Positions 1 through 12,766 of a stretch of 64,000 nt of DNA are shown one piece after another. The stretch comes from Rhynchosporium graminicola (taxonomy: Eukaryota; Ascomycota; Leotiomycetes; Helotiales; Ploettnerulaceae). Within the stretch, counting starts at the first letter, position 1. Every line of letters starts with the position of its first letter. Below the pieces are notes generated by a model. That model searched no databases, was not told the origin of the DNA, and worked only from the letters and a program-made list of their open reading frames with translations. A program made the position numbers and the translations under genes. The DNA lies in the NCBI GenBank assembly GCA_900074885.1, contig FJUW01000085.1, positions 32,743 through 96,742 of the forward strand, written 5' to 3'.

Positions 1-430
1 ATTTATAAGTATTAGAAATCACTAGAATAGAATAGAATTATCTAGAAAATCGATTATAAATCTACGATTAGAAAGCGTATTCTAGTTGTTTCTAATAGTT
101 TCTAGATTATATAAGATTAATAAGCTATTATTACTAATAGAAACTTGATTTCTAATAGTAAGTTCTAGTAATTTCTACTTTAAGAAGACTTAGTAGACTC
201 TCGCATTAAGTGGCGAGTTCGCTTCAAGTAGCGAGGGCCTAATCTTAGAAAGGATAATTAAGCGAATATCTAAGCCTAATACGTGCTAGTCTAAAGTCAC
301 GTGAGTTAATCGATTTTTAATCGATTAAATCAATTATAATTAGATTAGATTAGATTAACTCTGAATTACCTTTAATTAGATTAGATTAACTCGAGTTAAT
401 CTAATCTAATCTAATCATTTCGCACACTGC
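1..430. repeat. AT-rich, TTAGA/TAATC-repeat segment with a 36-bp perfect palindrome
   Basis: Very AT-rich sequence full of TAG, TCTAGA and TTAGA words and without any useful reading frame. A run of TTAGA units at about 337-361 ends in TTAACTC. A second run at 375-392 ends in the same TTAACTC and is then mirrored at 393-410, giving a perfect 18+18 bp palindrome centred on CTCGAG. The excess of TA words would fit repeat-induced point mutation of an old repeat, but that is inference. Confidence 0.6.
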
Positions 431-3400
431 TGGCTTCCTTTGTATATCTTACTTCCAATCCTTGAGAAGAGCTTATACTATATACTTAGATCTAATACGA
501 AACGGTCTTTGTTTTTCCGAGATTTACATGATCTATCGGTCTAAGTCTTCTCGGAAAAGTGTTGTCAAGTTAAAGCGTAGTATCAAATCTCTTCAGTAAT
601 TTAGAAAATGTTGGCAGCAGATATGCTCATCTGTCCGCTAAGCGCATTTACGGAATGGATTTATTGTTTGATATATCAAAGCTATGCATAACCTCCAGCA
701 GACTAAGTCGAGATGGGCCAGGTCCAATTGGAATGCTAGCTAACACTATATTCATATAGGTATGTTGTACTGCGGTTCGATTCCCTGGCCACGAATCTAC
801 TACCAGAGATTCGTACTATAAACTAGAATATAGTCGTCCGTCTGCTCTCGTTCTTTGGCGATTCTGCAGAGCAATAAGCTGATATATCCTCCAGTCACTT
901 CAGAGCTCTGACGTTCGAACCCACCTTCGAACTGTCAGTTCCGTGAATATGAAATATCAATTTTGAAAAGATCCCTGTCCGCTGCGTAGAAAGTTCCTTG
1001 TTTAGAGATCTCCACGGCTATAGGAAGGCATATTATGTATCTAAGAGGCTACTATCATAGCATTGGGATAGACGCGTGGTCATGGACGAGGCACGTTCTC
1101 AGTCAGCGCTAAGTGGTATCAGCTAATGCCTGGAAGCCACATTCAGTTTCCAGTTTTCTTTTCATATTCTCTTTTCTCACCCTTAGACCTCTTCCTCCAA
1201 TTCCAACTTCTTGGTGGATATCCGTCTACAGTGGTCATATAACTGCCGCAATGACTTCGCTGTCATCCACATAAGTAATGTGAGAGCCCCAAATAGTGAC
1301 TTTCACTATCAAGCCCATTTTGTAGGTGATAAACCAGTCAGGGACCATCAACTGCGGCAAGCTAGGCCGAGTTTTCTTCCTATAACGTTTAAAACCAAAC
1401 TTTTTCCCAAGGCATATGGTGATATCGCTCACCCATAGATGGCGGCACAATGGTGGGAGTGCGTTGATGTCGTGTCTCGTCGTGCCGATAGCCGCGTGTA
1501 GATTCTGGCTCTTTTGTATGTTTGATGATTCAATCAGACAAGTAGTAAGATGAATAATTCAAGTTGAGAGTATCTTATATTATAGCTAGCTAATCGATAT
1601 AATTTCCATCCATATGAGATCCAAAGCATCAGACGCTAAGAGGCAGATAGCTAAAACCACTTATGGAATGAAATCGAACCGAGAACTTCATTCTCTTAAA
1701 CCTCGTCAATTGTAAGCTCTTAATCTTTTGATCAGCATGGATATTATGCTTATCAGAAATTCAATTTTCATCTCGAATTAGGCTCTTGCCTAGTACCAGT
1801 AGCTCAATAACTTATTACTGTTACCAGGAAGATTTCTGCTGTCAATGCTAGCTTTTTCTCATATTTGTCTCTTTACCAAATACTGCTAGCATGATAGTTG
1901 ATGAATCAGAAAGCTACCTGATCCACTTTTCTAACTTTCCAGTTCAATTCAAGTTCGCTGGTTAGGAAACTCCACGCAGTACTTTGAGCACCACTGTCTG
2001 TCAATCGCGAGACTATGGGGGTAGGGGATATGCTTCCTGTCTTCATGATTTGCTCAATATTCCAAATACTGTAGAGTAGATAGCTCTTGGTTGGTGTATA
2101 TATGTTGACTGGTTTTGCAGAGCGAATCATGTCGCAACAGTTGAAGCGCTATCGCCAAGGGAAGTATTAAGTGCTCTGACCTAGAACTCATTTACTATCT
2201 ACTTCTTACTAGCATGTTGAACGAAATCTATCTATGCTGATTCTCAATCCAAATTCTTTCATGCTTTAAACTTCGAATATCATTGGGGCTCTCATGCTGG
2301 AACGTCCCTTTACTTATTTCCGATTTGATGGAGTTTTTCGAGCAGTGAATACACCCAAAAAGAAACGAAAATTTTCAATACCCTATCCTCCTCTTACGAA
2401 TGAGTTCGATCTGACGACTAGCCGCCTTGGATATATGTCCTGCCAATTTCTAATTGAGAAGCTTTATGTCAACCATCACCAAAAGGCAAGACTGCGGAAG
2501 GTGTCTGTGCTTCTGCTTCTACTTATCTCAGAGAAAGTTGTTCTGCATCCGGATCAAACAAAGTTCCACCTACCGATCATACGCCAGTACTGACCGCGAT
2601 TAATCTGCGCTAAGTATTATCTTCTTGCTAATCTCCTCAGTTATTTGTTGTCAACGTCGCTGATACATTATTAATCTTCCTGTCTCTTTCATTTATCAGG
2701 ATCACTCCTCGCCCACCTTGCATTACAAATGTTGTCCTACTGAGTTGTACAAACGCCTTCTATCTGGGAAAATTCTCAGCAACGTAACCCAACCACTCAT
2801 GCCCCTGGCCTTGTAATTCTGCTTGCCCGGACGCCAGTGCACACGGAGCGAGGTCCACCGTGTATCATCGGGTATGTGGATACTTCGCAATGGCGACGTT
2901 GAAGACTATTCTTCAACTTCTTACACACCTGAGATATTCGCCGAGCGAATAGCAAGTTCTTTATTGTAAGCTAGCGTGTTGACATTCGCTTATCAGCATC
3001 GTACCTATAAGCCGATAATCAGTGAACAGCTTAATCCATGCACTGTATCACAATTCGGGACACTTGATGTTTTAGAATATCCTGTTCTCCTATCCTTCAT
3101 CTTCATGATCAACAAGTGAAGAATAACATCAAATTTTCGTGACGCTAAAGGAACTACTAGTTCGTTAAGCGAGAGACTACTGTATATCCATCAAAAATCT
3201 TACATCGGGTATGATTACAATTTACCCGCTTTATATACTAACAAGCTGACTTCATAAATGGGTTTTAACTTAAACACCAACCATGAATCCTGAAGCCATT
3301 GTTCTGCTGGTCCTGATGCATGGGATCTAAAAGCTAAATACTAGGCATGAGACCGAGTTCGCAAGCTGGGGAGTAAGTTACGACTCTTTACAGCTTCTGA

Positions 3401-4857
3401 TACATCCGGAAGCTTAGGAAATATGTCAGATACTATAATCTCTGCAGTCACCACCATACATTTCCGCACTATCATCTACTCTTCGCTGTCAAATCCCAAC
3501 ATTTTCACCCTTGCCGAAAAACGACCGCATCTTGCGACCTTTTCGAAATATCCCAAGCTCTCAAACTAAGTTCCTATACAATCTCCTTATTTCTTCACAA
3601 GACATACTAAATATTTTCTCAAGACATTGAGCCCGCAACAGACATCAGTTCTTTCCAGGACTGGAGAGGTATCTCCGTTATGCAAGAATGGCATTTGCGT
3701 CACGTCTTAGACACTTTATATAAGCTAAACAACGCACATCTCCACCTAGATAGCTAATCTTCGTCCTATGGCATTAACAAGAACAGGTCATGGAATTCAC
3801 AAGCTCTCGTCTGTGCTGTATCTACCTTCGATTCACTTCAATTGAAGCAAAACCAAGAACACGATGTCTCGCCAGATTCGCTTCTCTATCCGAATATCTA
3901 TATAACGTCTATCCCCAGTCTCCAAGTCTCCTTACATTCCCTCGATAACGCCGCAACGATTTAATTTTCCCTTCCTTCCGGGCTGAGGTTCCCACCTACC
4001 ATCCCATACATCCTACTCATCGCAAAACTCAACCTCCTCTCCTCCGCATAAACCGATACCGACGATCACCTCAGCATTCGTCGAGCGCGCAACAAGACCG
4101 CCAATAAAAGCGAAATATCTATCAGCACTCACTGCCAATGTCTTATGCACTGTCAAGTCTTCTATCTCATGATACGTTGATCAGCATTCAAGTCTCTCCT
4201 ACCCAACGTCCGAGGTTGTCACGGGACAGGAACAGACGGACACTTCGTGTCCATTAGTCATCACCACTTAGATAGCTCCTCGCACCATAGCCATTTGCAA
4301 GAATCAAGACTTTACCACCATAATTTCAAAGACGGGCCCATAACAGAGATACCATCGTCACGCGAGTTGATAAGCTTTTCGCATACTCTGCATGGCGCGC
4401 GGATATCATAGCTGCGCGGACCACGGCGGAGATGATATGATATGATATAGATTGTAGGAACGCAAAGAAGGTGATTTACGGACAGAAAACTACGAAAAGG
4501 CCTGCCTGCTTGAGACTCGCGGAAATTCTCTCCCTGTTCCAAGTTCTCGGGGCAGGATAGATAAGTATCCGGGCGAGTGGGAGATAGTACGTGCGTTTTT
4601 GCTCCCAAGTTGAGTTAGTAGTGGTGACCTTTATGGCAGGTAGGAAGTAAGTATCCATTAAATATTCATCATGTACTCGTTTTCCAGTTGTGAACACAAA
4701 TCATACGGTTCCGGAATCTCAAGCTCTTTCAGAACCCCAAATCTGCATCTACGCCCTTGAGTATGTATCAGTAACACTATACCCGTATCCCAATCTCCCT
4801 GTCCTACATTAGGAGATTCTCGTATCCGTTCCTATTTGCAGCAGAGGCTTCTTATAC
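431..4857. other. Gene-free left flank
   Basis: About 4.4 kb in which all frames are short and none shows a recognisable domain or a chain of plausible exons. The longest frames, such as one near 2294-2593, have no family features. The base composition is AT-leaning on the left and becomes more CT-rich towards 3.5-4.1 kb. It may hold decayed repeats or non-coding transcripts, but I see nothing I can name. Confidence 0.5.
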
Positions 4858-6666
4858 TTATACCCATTTCCCGCCTCCATCCTCGCCAAGCACGCTCCTC
4901 ACAACGCCCCAGAAGCCATTCTCATCGATCACGCTCCCGAAATCCTGACATGTGACTAGTTTCGCTAATCTTCTTTTGAGGGAATCTAAGATTCCCTCTC
5001 CTCCTGCTTCACCTGCTTCACATCCTCCCCTAGCTCCTTCCATCCTCTCATCAATACCACCTCTAATCGCATCTACATCCACATCCACACTCCCCGGCGT
5101 TGTTTGATTCAGCAATCGCTCCCATCCATACCGCCCTTCTAGCAGAAACCACGCTTGCACAGGCGTCATCTCCCAGTCCTCTTTCACCATACTTTCGCTC
5201 ATAGCGTGGAGGTTCTGTAGAGTTGGGGGAGGGATGAGCCATGTGCTTCCTGGGGAGGCGCCGATGGTGGGGTGATGAGTGAAAGATATGTTTGGGGGAG
5301 GCACGGGGGTGCGAGGGGGTTTGTGGAGGGTCTTTGTGGTGTTGGTTTTGAGTGTGGGATTGGGTGGGAGGAGTGTTGAGGTTATGGGAGGAGGGAGGGT
5401 GTTGTGGAGTGGGAATGGAGGGTTGGAAGGGGAGTGAGATATTATGTGTTGATATGTGTCTCGATGAGGGTGAGGATGTTGATGTGGTTGCGCAAGTACG
5501 AATGACGAAGGGTGTGAGAAGAGATGCGTAGAAGCCATCAATTCATGACCTGAAGGTCTCCCTTCCGGGTCCCAGGGATCCGTCGAAGGTGGCGAGAAAT
5601 GCTTTCGACACGGATGTTCCAATCTACACCATGTAAATAAGTAAGAAGAAACAAAATCTTTACTTTGGGAATCGCGAAAATGTGAGAGACGTATGGGTTG
5701 GATAGAGGGAAAACGTACGCGAGTATAAAATTAATAGCCAACGTCTCCATCTGCTCTCCCAACGACTCCGCACCCGCAGTATTACCACCACGTCCCCCTT
5801 CCTTTTCAATTCTCTGCTGATGATACACTTTCTCCCTCTCCTGCTGCGCCAGAACAGCTGGTTTCCAATTCTTCGAATTGAAGATATCAGGTGAAGGAAG
5901 CGAGATACTGGTATCCAACACACTCAAATCCGGCGCTGCATACGCGCCAAAACTCGAATGAGATTCTACAGTCAAGGGGAAACTACCCGCGTGACTTATC
6001 TGTAAACATTCTTCGTCGAGGAAGGGATCGAATATCGTGCGCACGAGAGTGGTGTTTTGGGTCCAGGACAGGGAGGTGGGAGCTATGTAGTTGCTGATAA
6101 GCATATCGATGTCGACGTTGGTGTTGATGTGTGAGGCGGGGTTTGAGAAGGGGAAATTTAGAGGGAGAGGGAAGGAGTTGCCCTGCAGAGAGGCTTTGAT
6201 GGCTATGTTCTCGTGTTTGAAGAGTACGACTTGGGTTTCTGTTTGGGCAATCTTTTCGCGGAGGATGATGATTTGTTGTTCGAGGTGCTTTCCGTGGTTT
6301 TCTTTGCGTTGGCGATGTTCACTATTCACGAGGGTTCTTAGCTGATATACTTCTTATGCCTGGTAAAAGAATAGATGAAACTAATATAGCACATTATGCA
6401 GGACAGAGGGATCAAGGAAGTGTCAATAGCAGAGGTTGCTTGCCAGCATATGTCTGTAATTCAATGCAAGGGCACCTGGAATCAACTATCTTTGCTGATC
6501 GGAACCCTATACCCAGGACCCTGGCCAAAAAGAGAAGGCAAGCAAAGCAAACTTACATCTGAGCTTTCCGTACCTGCGCACGCCGTTTTTGTTTTTTCGG
6601 CTCAAGATCCGAATCCAATTTCCCCGAACCACGTTGTGTATTCTTGCTATTTCCTTGTAGGAGCAT
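4858..6666 (-). CDS. bZIP transcription factor with C-terminal DUF3425 domain
   Basis: Predicted nuclear DNA-binding regulator of about 492 aa. Three exons on the minus strand: 6666-6557, 6321-5719 and 5623-4858, with introns 6322-6556 (GTAAGT...TAG) and 5624-5718 (GTACGT...TAG). The first splice joins KRRAQVRKAQ to EHRQRKENH, rebuilding the basic region typical of fungal bZIPs, followed by a leucine-zipper-like coiled coil (LEQQIIILREKI). The C-terminal half carries the DUF3425 pattern: HPC...TDPWDPEGRP...HELMASTHLF, then a DWEMTPVQAWFLLEGRYGW block at about residues 395-415. Members of this family regulate stress or secondary-metabolism genes, but the targets here cannot be read from sequence. 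The start at 6666 is the ATG that opens the exon holding the basic region. It stands alone between gene-poor flanks. Confidence 0.88.
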
Positions 6667-8994
6667 TCGTTAGTTTTCAAGTAGTCACAGTGATCAATAA
6701 GCAGGTACTTGGTTCATGCGTTGAGAAACCGGCAACAGTACGTTATGATGAAAATGGAGATGTTTACAATATCAGTACTAGGAGAGTGAGAGCCTACAGG
6801 ATTGCTTTACTTATTGCTAGTGTGATGTGCAGCAAGTTGTAGAGAGGAAGGGCAGATGGACTTGAAGAAGATAGAAGATGCAAGAAACAAGATATATAAG
6901 CAATGAAAAAAGATATCCTACGTCAGAGAAGAGAAGAGCACAAAGCCAAAAGCGTTGAAACGAGTAAAGCCAAATAAAAATAACAGAACAAAACAGCCAC
7001 AAACTCAAGTACGAGTACAAACACAAACACAAAACTCCACCAAGCCAAGAACACCACAAAAGCACCGCATACACCGAGACACGAAAACACTAAACACATA
7101 CCCAAAGTCTCACCCTCCACAAATCTAAAAGCCAGCTGCCCATCCCTCCTCCCATCCTGTCCTCCACCACCTGCACTCCTCGAATCCTCGCCATCTTTAG
7201 CAGAACCAGCGATTGATTTCGATCTCCCGAAACGGCTCAGGCTTCGTTTCCAGGATGAGGGTGCTAGATCTGTCATCGCGAGGTTCATCTCACCCTCACA
7301 CTCACACTCTATCGACTACCAAGGGACGACCAGCTTGCTTGAGTATAGGCCTGGACTAACGCAGGTACGGTACGCTTTGCTCCGAAGCTAGGATTCCTAG
7401 TGTGCCTATCTAGGTACGGGTACACCCTTCGAACTACCTAGGGTTTAGGTTCTCTGAGCAAGTTCCGTCGCACCTGGTTGGAATCGAGGCAGGTCGTTGG
7501 TTCCAACGAATGTCTGTCTGTACTTGGGTAATGAGGCTGGTGGGCTGATAACGGATCAGGGAGAACGTGCATGAAAAAGAATCCAGTGATGCCAGTCAGA
7601 TGGCTGTTATGGTGGTCAAGCCAAGATGCGGATATATTCCACGCTTCGGAACGTACGCGAAATCCTATGCAACAAGCCTACCAGCTGGGCAATTCCCTAT
7701 ACAAGAAAGAAAGGCGGAAGAAACGGCTCATCATGCAAAATACCTTTCGAATGAAAGTGGTGGGGTTGATGCTGAGGAATCAGTGATTCGAATCGGGATT
7801 AGCTTCCTTCTAACCGCAGCCTTACCCGTCGGCCTGTCACATCTCTGCCCTACCCACCGTGAATCTCCGTCGAACGGTGCGCGCCTAGATCTACACAAGA
7901 TCGAATGGCGATGTTTTGAAACAGGGAAAGTTGATAGATACTGAGCAGATCATAGCTCTTATACTACTCGTCGGTCACCTCTCCCTCTGGCTTCTTTCTG
8001 CCTGGAATCTTTACCGCCTTAGCTCCAGGTCTGGTCTATCTGTTCTCATCTGTCCAACGAGCGCTTGCTTGAAAGGGGAATTTGCGAGAGATGCCCCGTG
8101 TCCCAACTCAACTCCTGAGCTGAATCGAGGCGTGTTGAATTAAATGCCGAACTCATATCTCACGGCCGATGTGCATAAGTCTCATATTCATTTTCATTGA
8201 AAGCAGGTGCGCATATAGTTTCCTGAATCACCGGAATTTCGAAGAGAAAAAAAGGAGAGGAACGGAAAGGAGAGGATCGGAGAGGAAAGAATTAATTCCC
8301 TTGGACGGCTCTCATCTCAGGCACGATAAAGTTCTCCCGATAGCCCCTCCATCAAGCTCGTGAATAACACACCCCTAGGCGTCAGTCAAGCATGGACTTT
8401 TGTTTTAATTCTCATCTTGATACTGATACTCAAAGACGCCGTCCGCGCCTCCTCCCACATCACGAGCGAAGCTCGGACCCGTCACAGGAATCTCAAGACA
8501 GACTCCGGTCCAGCCCCACCGCGAATCCCATCGCACAGTGCACGGAAGACTGCACTCTACAGCGGATCGAATCTGCTTTGGATTGGGACGGCGGTGTCGT
8601 TGTAGTTGTGTGAGAAGAGAAAGGCTCGATTGAGGTGGTGTGCTCAATTTCTTTCCGTTGCATGGAAACTTACCTGCCTGCATAGCTTCAAGCAAACCGT
8701 CGAGTACAGGGCTCGTTCATGAAGAGTTTCGAGGGGTTGCCAACCTCTGCGGTCTCGATTTCCGACTCTCAAGAGCTACCTTATCTTGGATATCTCTTGC
8801 GCATCCGAGGAAAAGTAGAGGCTGTAGATAGACGATAAACGTGATAGGCTGATTGAACCTCAATAAGCCGAACCAAGATTGAAACTGAAGCTTGCGGAAT
8901 CCCTTCGCATTGGGAGATGATTTTCCGTTCGTCTAATATGGTATCAAATGTTCCTCCTTCCTTCTTTTCAGCTCCATCGTCCATCATTTCCCCT
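6667..8994. other. Intergenic region with one doubtful small ORF
   Basis: A 2.3 kb stretch between the bZIP gene and the DUF1640 gene. It contains A/CAAA-rich sequence at 6.9-7.05 kb, TAGGTA/CTACCTAGG words near 7407-7443, and several overlapping short frames without family features. The only frame with a plausible protein start is listed separately at 6923-7288. Confidence 0.5.
6923..7288 (-). CDS. Doubtful small hypothetical protein
   Basis: An uninterrupted minus-strand frame of 121 codons. The first ~65 residues look protein-like (NLAMTDLAPSSWKRSLSRF, then a Ser/Gly/Asp-rich stretch). The rest is very hydrophobic (Val, Phe, Leu) and read from simple A- and CA-rich DNA, so the tail may be an artefact or the true protein may splice out earlier. 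No known family recognised. It might instead be a leader or long non-coding transcript. Confidence 0.2.
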   Translation of the reverse strand: MNLAMTDLAPSSWKRSLSRFGRSKSIAGSAKDGEDSRSAGGGGQDGRRDGQLAFRFVEGETLGMCLVFSCLGVCGAFVVFLAWWSFVFVFVLVLEFVAVLFCYFYLALLVSTLLALCSSLL

Positions 8995-10709
8995 CTAACT
9001 AGCAGCCAAAATCTCCGCCGTTCCCAAATCCCCTTTACTCAACCCACTGCCCCCACCCCCACCAAACCCACCACCATTCCCATGGCCATTCCCACCAAAA
9101 CTCAACTCGCTTTTAGCCAACTCCTCCGCCTTCTTCGCTCGCATTTCATCCTCATGACTCTTGTAACTGGCAAACCTCAAGGAAGTGAGGACCATAAAAG
9201 CCATGAATAGTATGCCCATGACGGAACGACGGGTTAGAACCCAGCGGAGACCTTCGATCTCGGATTTGCTGTCGCTGTTGAGCAGTACGGTAATTTTGTA
9301 GTTGAGTTCTTGGATCTGTAACAGTGGTCAGGATTAAATTAATGGTCATTGTAGAATCTGGGTGCGTGAGAGAGGGGAAGGGCAGGGCAGGGCAGGGTAT
9401 GCGTACTTTACTTTCCATGGTCCTCTGCTCCATCCTGACACTCATCTTCCGATCATCAAACATGCCCTTCAAGTCATCTTTTAGCGTCAACAACTCCTGG
9501 CTCAGCTTCTGGTTCAAGATATCGACTTCATGTTGTAACAATGTACGTTCCCGGCGCATAGCTTCCTCGTTTTTCTTGCGTGTGTTTTGAATCTCGGTTC
9601 TGAGCTCAGAGCAGGCGGCGCGGAAGAGATATGTTTCCTATGACACAATCCGATCAGTCTTGATCTTGCTTGCTACAAAAGCAATGTTATGTTGTTATGA
9701 GGGGCAATGGTGGGAGAAATCATATAAACGTACGTACGTTTTCAACATCGCTCTTACTAACCAATCCCTTCCTCGCAACCTCTAGATTCAGGGCCAATAA
9801 CCCCCTCACAGCTTTCATACTTGTGATGGCCTGCTCGCCGGTAAAACCCCCCGCTTCGACCTGTTGAACAAGGGTATATGTATCGAAATGATGCACATAA
9901 GGCGGGGTTTGAAGATGTGGTGGTTTCGAAGCATTTTCTTCATCTGCCGTTTCCGGGGGTGGCATGTGAAGGACTGTTTCGATAGGAGGAGGGGGGGCAG
10001 ATGGGGAGGTTGACGTAGAAGTTGTATTTGCCGACAACGGATTCTGCGATGTTTCTACCTTCCCATCTGCTGCTGTTTCCTTTACTTTCGTCGGATTTTC
10101 AGACCCGCTACCCTCATCACCGGGTATATACGCAGCTCTCTGCGTTTCTTCCGATAAAGGAGCTGTAGACGATGGCTCTCCCTTGACGACCGTCCCCTGC
10201 TCTTTCGTTTTGCTCTTCAGCACCTCGTTTGTATCTTCTTTCTCCTTCGCGTCTTCTCCTTCCTTCCCTGCAGCCTTCTTCTCCCCCTCTAACCTCCGAT
10301 CCCTCTCCCCTTTATCTTCAGGCATGAAAAGCTTCACGGCATCCACGGTCTCTTCTCCATGAAGGAAAGGCTCAACAGCTTTCCCATGGCGCTGGAGCAA
10401 CCTTTCTCGTTTTCTGCTTGTGGTAGAGAAAGATCGCCTCGTTCCAGAAATAGGTTTCCTTGACTGATAGCAAGAGTTCGAGTTCGTCCCAGAGCTAGAA
10501 TTGGGATCGGTGCAAAAAGCCGACCTCGGCCTTGATCTGACAAGATTTCGTGAGTGTAGACATCGGGACCGTGCCTGGGACCCTCGTTGTTCCGAACAAC
10601 ACAAATTCGCATAAGCTTTTCGTGACAACTGAGAGCTTTTTGTCCGGATGCGAGGACACCAGTTCCGGAGAAGGGCTGGGTAGAGGAAAGTGAGGCGCGT
10701 TGTAGACAT
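8995..10709 (-). CDS. Mitochondrial DUF1640 (CCDC90/Fmp32-like) coiled-coil membrane protein
   Basis: Predicted 507-aa protein, three exons: 10709-9738, 9637-9407 and 9315-8995. Introns are 9638-9737 (GTACGT...TAG) and 9316-9406 (GTACGC...CAG). The N-terminus (MSTTRLTFLYPALLRNW) is rich in Arg and Ser and lacks acidic residues, like a mitochondrial presequence. Residues ~100-235 are a low-complexity Lys/Glu/Ser/Thr/Pro linker. The DUF1640 core begins at about residue 270 (FDTYTLVQQVEAGGFTGEQ, then ITSMKAVRGLL), continues as a long coiled coil (SELRTEIQNTRKKNEEAMRRE...LKDDLKGMFDDRK) and ends in a membrane segment (SVMGILFMAFMVLTSLRF). This matches yeast Fmp32 and animal MCUR1/CCDC90B in architecture; the family sits in the inner membrane and has been linked to cytochrome oxidase assembly and calcium uptake. 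The Gly/Asn-rich C-terminal tail is unusual. Function here is by family only. Confidence 0.86.
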
Positions 10710-11163
10710 AGTGCGTATTATTTAGTCGTGCTACGCCATGGGGAGATGAGGAAAAGTCGATACAGTGTTGAAGCTTGCTGGGAAATTTTGTGATGAATGG
10801 AATTTTGGCTGGCAAGTGGGGCTATTACTTTTGGATGACCTGGCAGTCAGCCTTGTGGCAAGGCTGAAGAGTGGGAGAGACTCAGAATCGAAAGGTTATG
10901 GAAGATACAATTCTGAGTAGGCCTTCGATCTAATATATCCATGTTTCTGACAAAGTGAGGTATGTTTTTGAGTGCCCGTTTGGCACTAAACGTCTATTCA
11001 GCATTTTCAAATTGGCTTGATTTGGCTCCATGCGTCACAATGGCGATACTGGAACACGCAGGTAGGGTTGAAGTGATGGTGTCAAGACCAAGGCTCCGTC
11101 TAACTTGCTGTCTATATCTTTGATCCATGCTCTAAATTCCGATTCGTATAGTTATCTCCTTCC
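10710..11163. other. Intergenic, DUF1640 gene to kynureninase 3' end
   Basis: About 450 bp lying upstream of the DUF1640 gene and downstream of kynureninase, both on the minus strand. It should hold the DUF1640 promoter and the kynureninase 3' end. No further gene or clear element seen. Confidence 0.5.
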
Positions 11164-12766
11164 TTACATCCTCTCACACCCAGACTCCTCCACAGCCTCA
11201 TCCAACGCCTTTCCAAACGCATCCACGAAATCCCAACAATCAGTGAAAGTGTTATAAAGCGGCGCAGGCGCAACACGAATAACATCCGGACGTCGCTCAT
11301 CTACAACCACACTTCTCTCCTCTAGACCCTTCATAACCCTGTCTAATAAACCCGGTTGCAGCTTCAGACTCAATTGGGCACCACGAGCTTCTGGTTCTTT
11401 AGGTGTAATGATCTCGAAATACTTATTTGTATGTGCGGAGGAGTCAGAGAGAATTTTCTCTAGATGGGCAGTGAGTTTGAGTGATTTGGCTCGTAAAGGA
11501 CCCATTCCTCCAGCAAGAGCAAATACTTCAAGCGAGGCGTTTAAACTCGTGATATCGAGTATGGACGGATTGGACAATTGGAACCCGGCGGCACCGGACA
11601 TGGGGATGAATTTGTTATCCATTGCAAAGCGAGAGGATTTGTCGCTTCCCCACCAGCCAGAAAGTCTATTTGCGAAGGTCTTCTTGCCGCTTCCTCGCGT
11701 AGCGACTTGGCCGTTGTTTTCATGGACGAAGAGACCGCCGATGGCTCCTGGTCCGGCATTGAGGTATTTGTAACTGCACCATACTGCTGCGTCGACGTTC
11801 CAGTCATGAAGTTGGAGGGGCACGTTTCCAACTGCGTGAGCGAGGTCCCAGATTACAAAGATGCCGGCTTCGTGAGCGGCAGAGGTGATGGTTGGGATGT
11901 CGAGGAATTGACCCGTGTAGAACTGGATTCCCGGAAGGAGAAGTATTGCGGTTGTTGATCCGTGTTCTTTGATGATGGACACGATCTGAGAGGTTGACAG
12001 GGGTGGCTGAGATTGAGAAGGTGCTTCAATCGTGATTAAGGACGTCTCAGGTGAAAGACTGTGATGCAGAATTTGAGATTCAGCTGCGAACTGGCCTGCG
12101 TTAGTGGTGGTGGAATGTGACACAAGCATCCAGTCATGGTAACACTTGTTGTAATTGACTCTTAAACGAGGCTTTCATTGCATGTTTGACCAGATGAAAA
12201 TGTACCTACATGGTCCGATGGAAAAGCTTGACTTTCAATAATGATCTTATGACGACCATTGATATCAGGTTTGTAAAACGCAGACAATAAAAGATGAAGA
12301 TTCGCTGTCAGTGTTTCCATGACAGCAACCTCGGAAGCAGATGCTCCAACTATAGGTGCTATGCATTCCGAGGCTTTGGCGTCAGCATCCAGCCACGTTG
12401 GCAGAGGAGACTCGTCAAGAGGTTTGAAGTGACCGAAGACACCTTGTGTTCGCCAAGTTGTGAAGTATTGCTCCATTCGCGTGGAGACCAGACGAGGTTG
12501 TAAGCCAAGCGAGTTGCCGCAAAGGTAGATCGAAGCATCAGAAGAGGCATCACGAGCTGCATTCTGATTCAGCGATGAAACTCTTCGCTCTTTATGCAAA
12601 CATTGCGGGTATCCTTACCCACTTCTGACAACGATTTAGATTTTAATTGAGCTTTCGAAGGGATGAGGAACTGGTCCCTGGTCTGCCTCAAAGTGTCCTG
12701 GGAATCAAGAGACACAGCATATTCTCTGCCGTACACGTGCCGGCCTTCGCCATCGTGACCGGACAT
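11164..12766 (-). CDS. bna5: Kynureninase
   Basis: PLP-dependent hydrolase of the kynurenine pathway that splits kynurenine or 3-hydroxykynurenine to (hydroxy)anthranilate and alanine, feeding NAD synthesis; cytosolic in fungi. Predicted 474 aa in three exons: 12766-12623, 12563-12210 and 12090-11164. The second intron, 12091-12209, is clear: it joins QAFPSDH to FAAESQI, the usual family sequence. The first intron is less certain: GTGGGT...CAG (12564-12622) keeps frame, but a shorter GTAAGG intron is also possible. Diagnostic parts are LCGNSLGLQP near the N-terminus, FPSDH, WDLAHAVGN (PLP-binding Asp near residue 248) and CSYKYLNAGPG with the PLP lysine near residue 274. Normal length for the family. 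No other kynurenine-pathway gene is in the window, so it is not clustered. Confidence 0.93.

Noticed and set aside
716..790. tRNA-like segment with GGTTCGATTCCC and complementary GGCCAGG/CCTGGCC ends
   Set aside because: The ends pair, but the T-stem, D-arm and anticodon arm do not fold properly; at most a decayed tRNA or chance match.
1640..1760. Possible minus-strand tRNA (CGGTTCGATTTC with GATTAAGAG)
   Set aside because: The stems around the B-box-like sequence do not pair and no acceptor stem closes.
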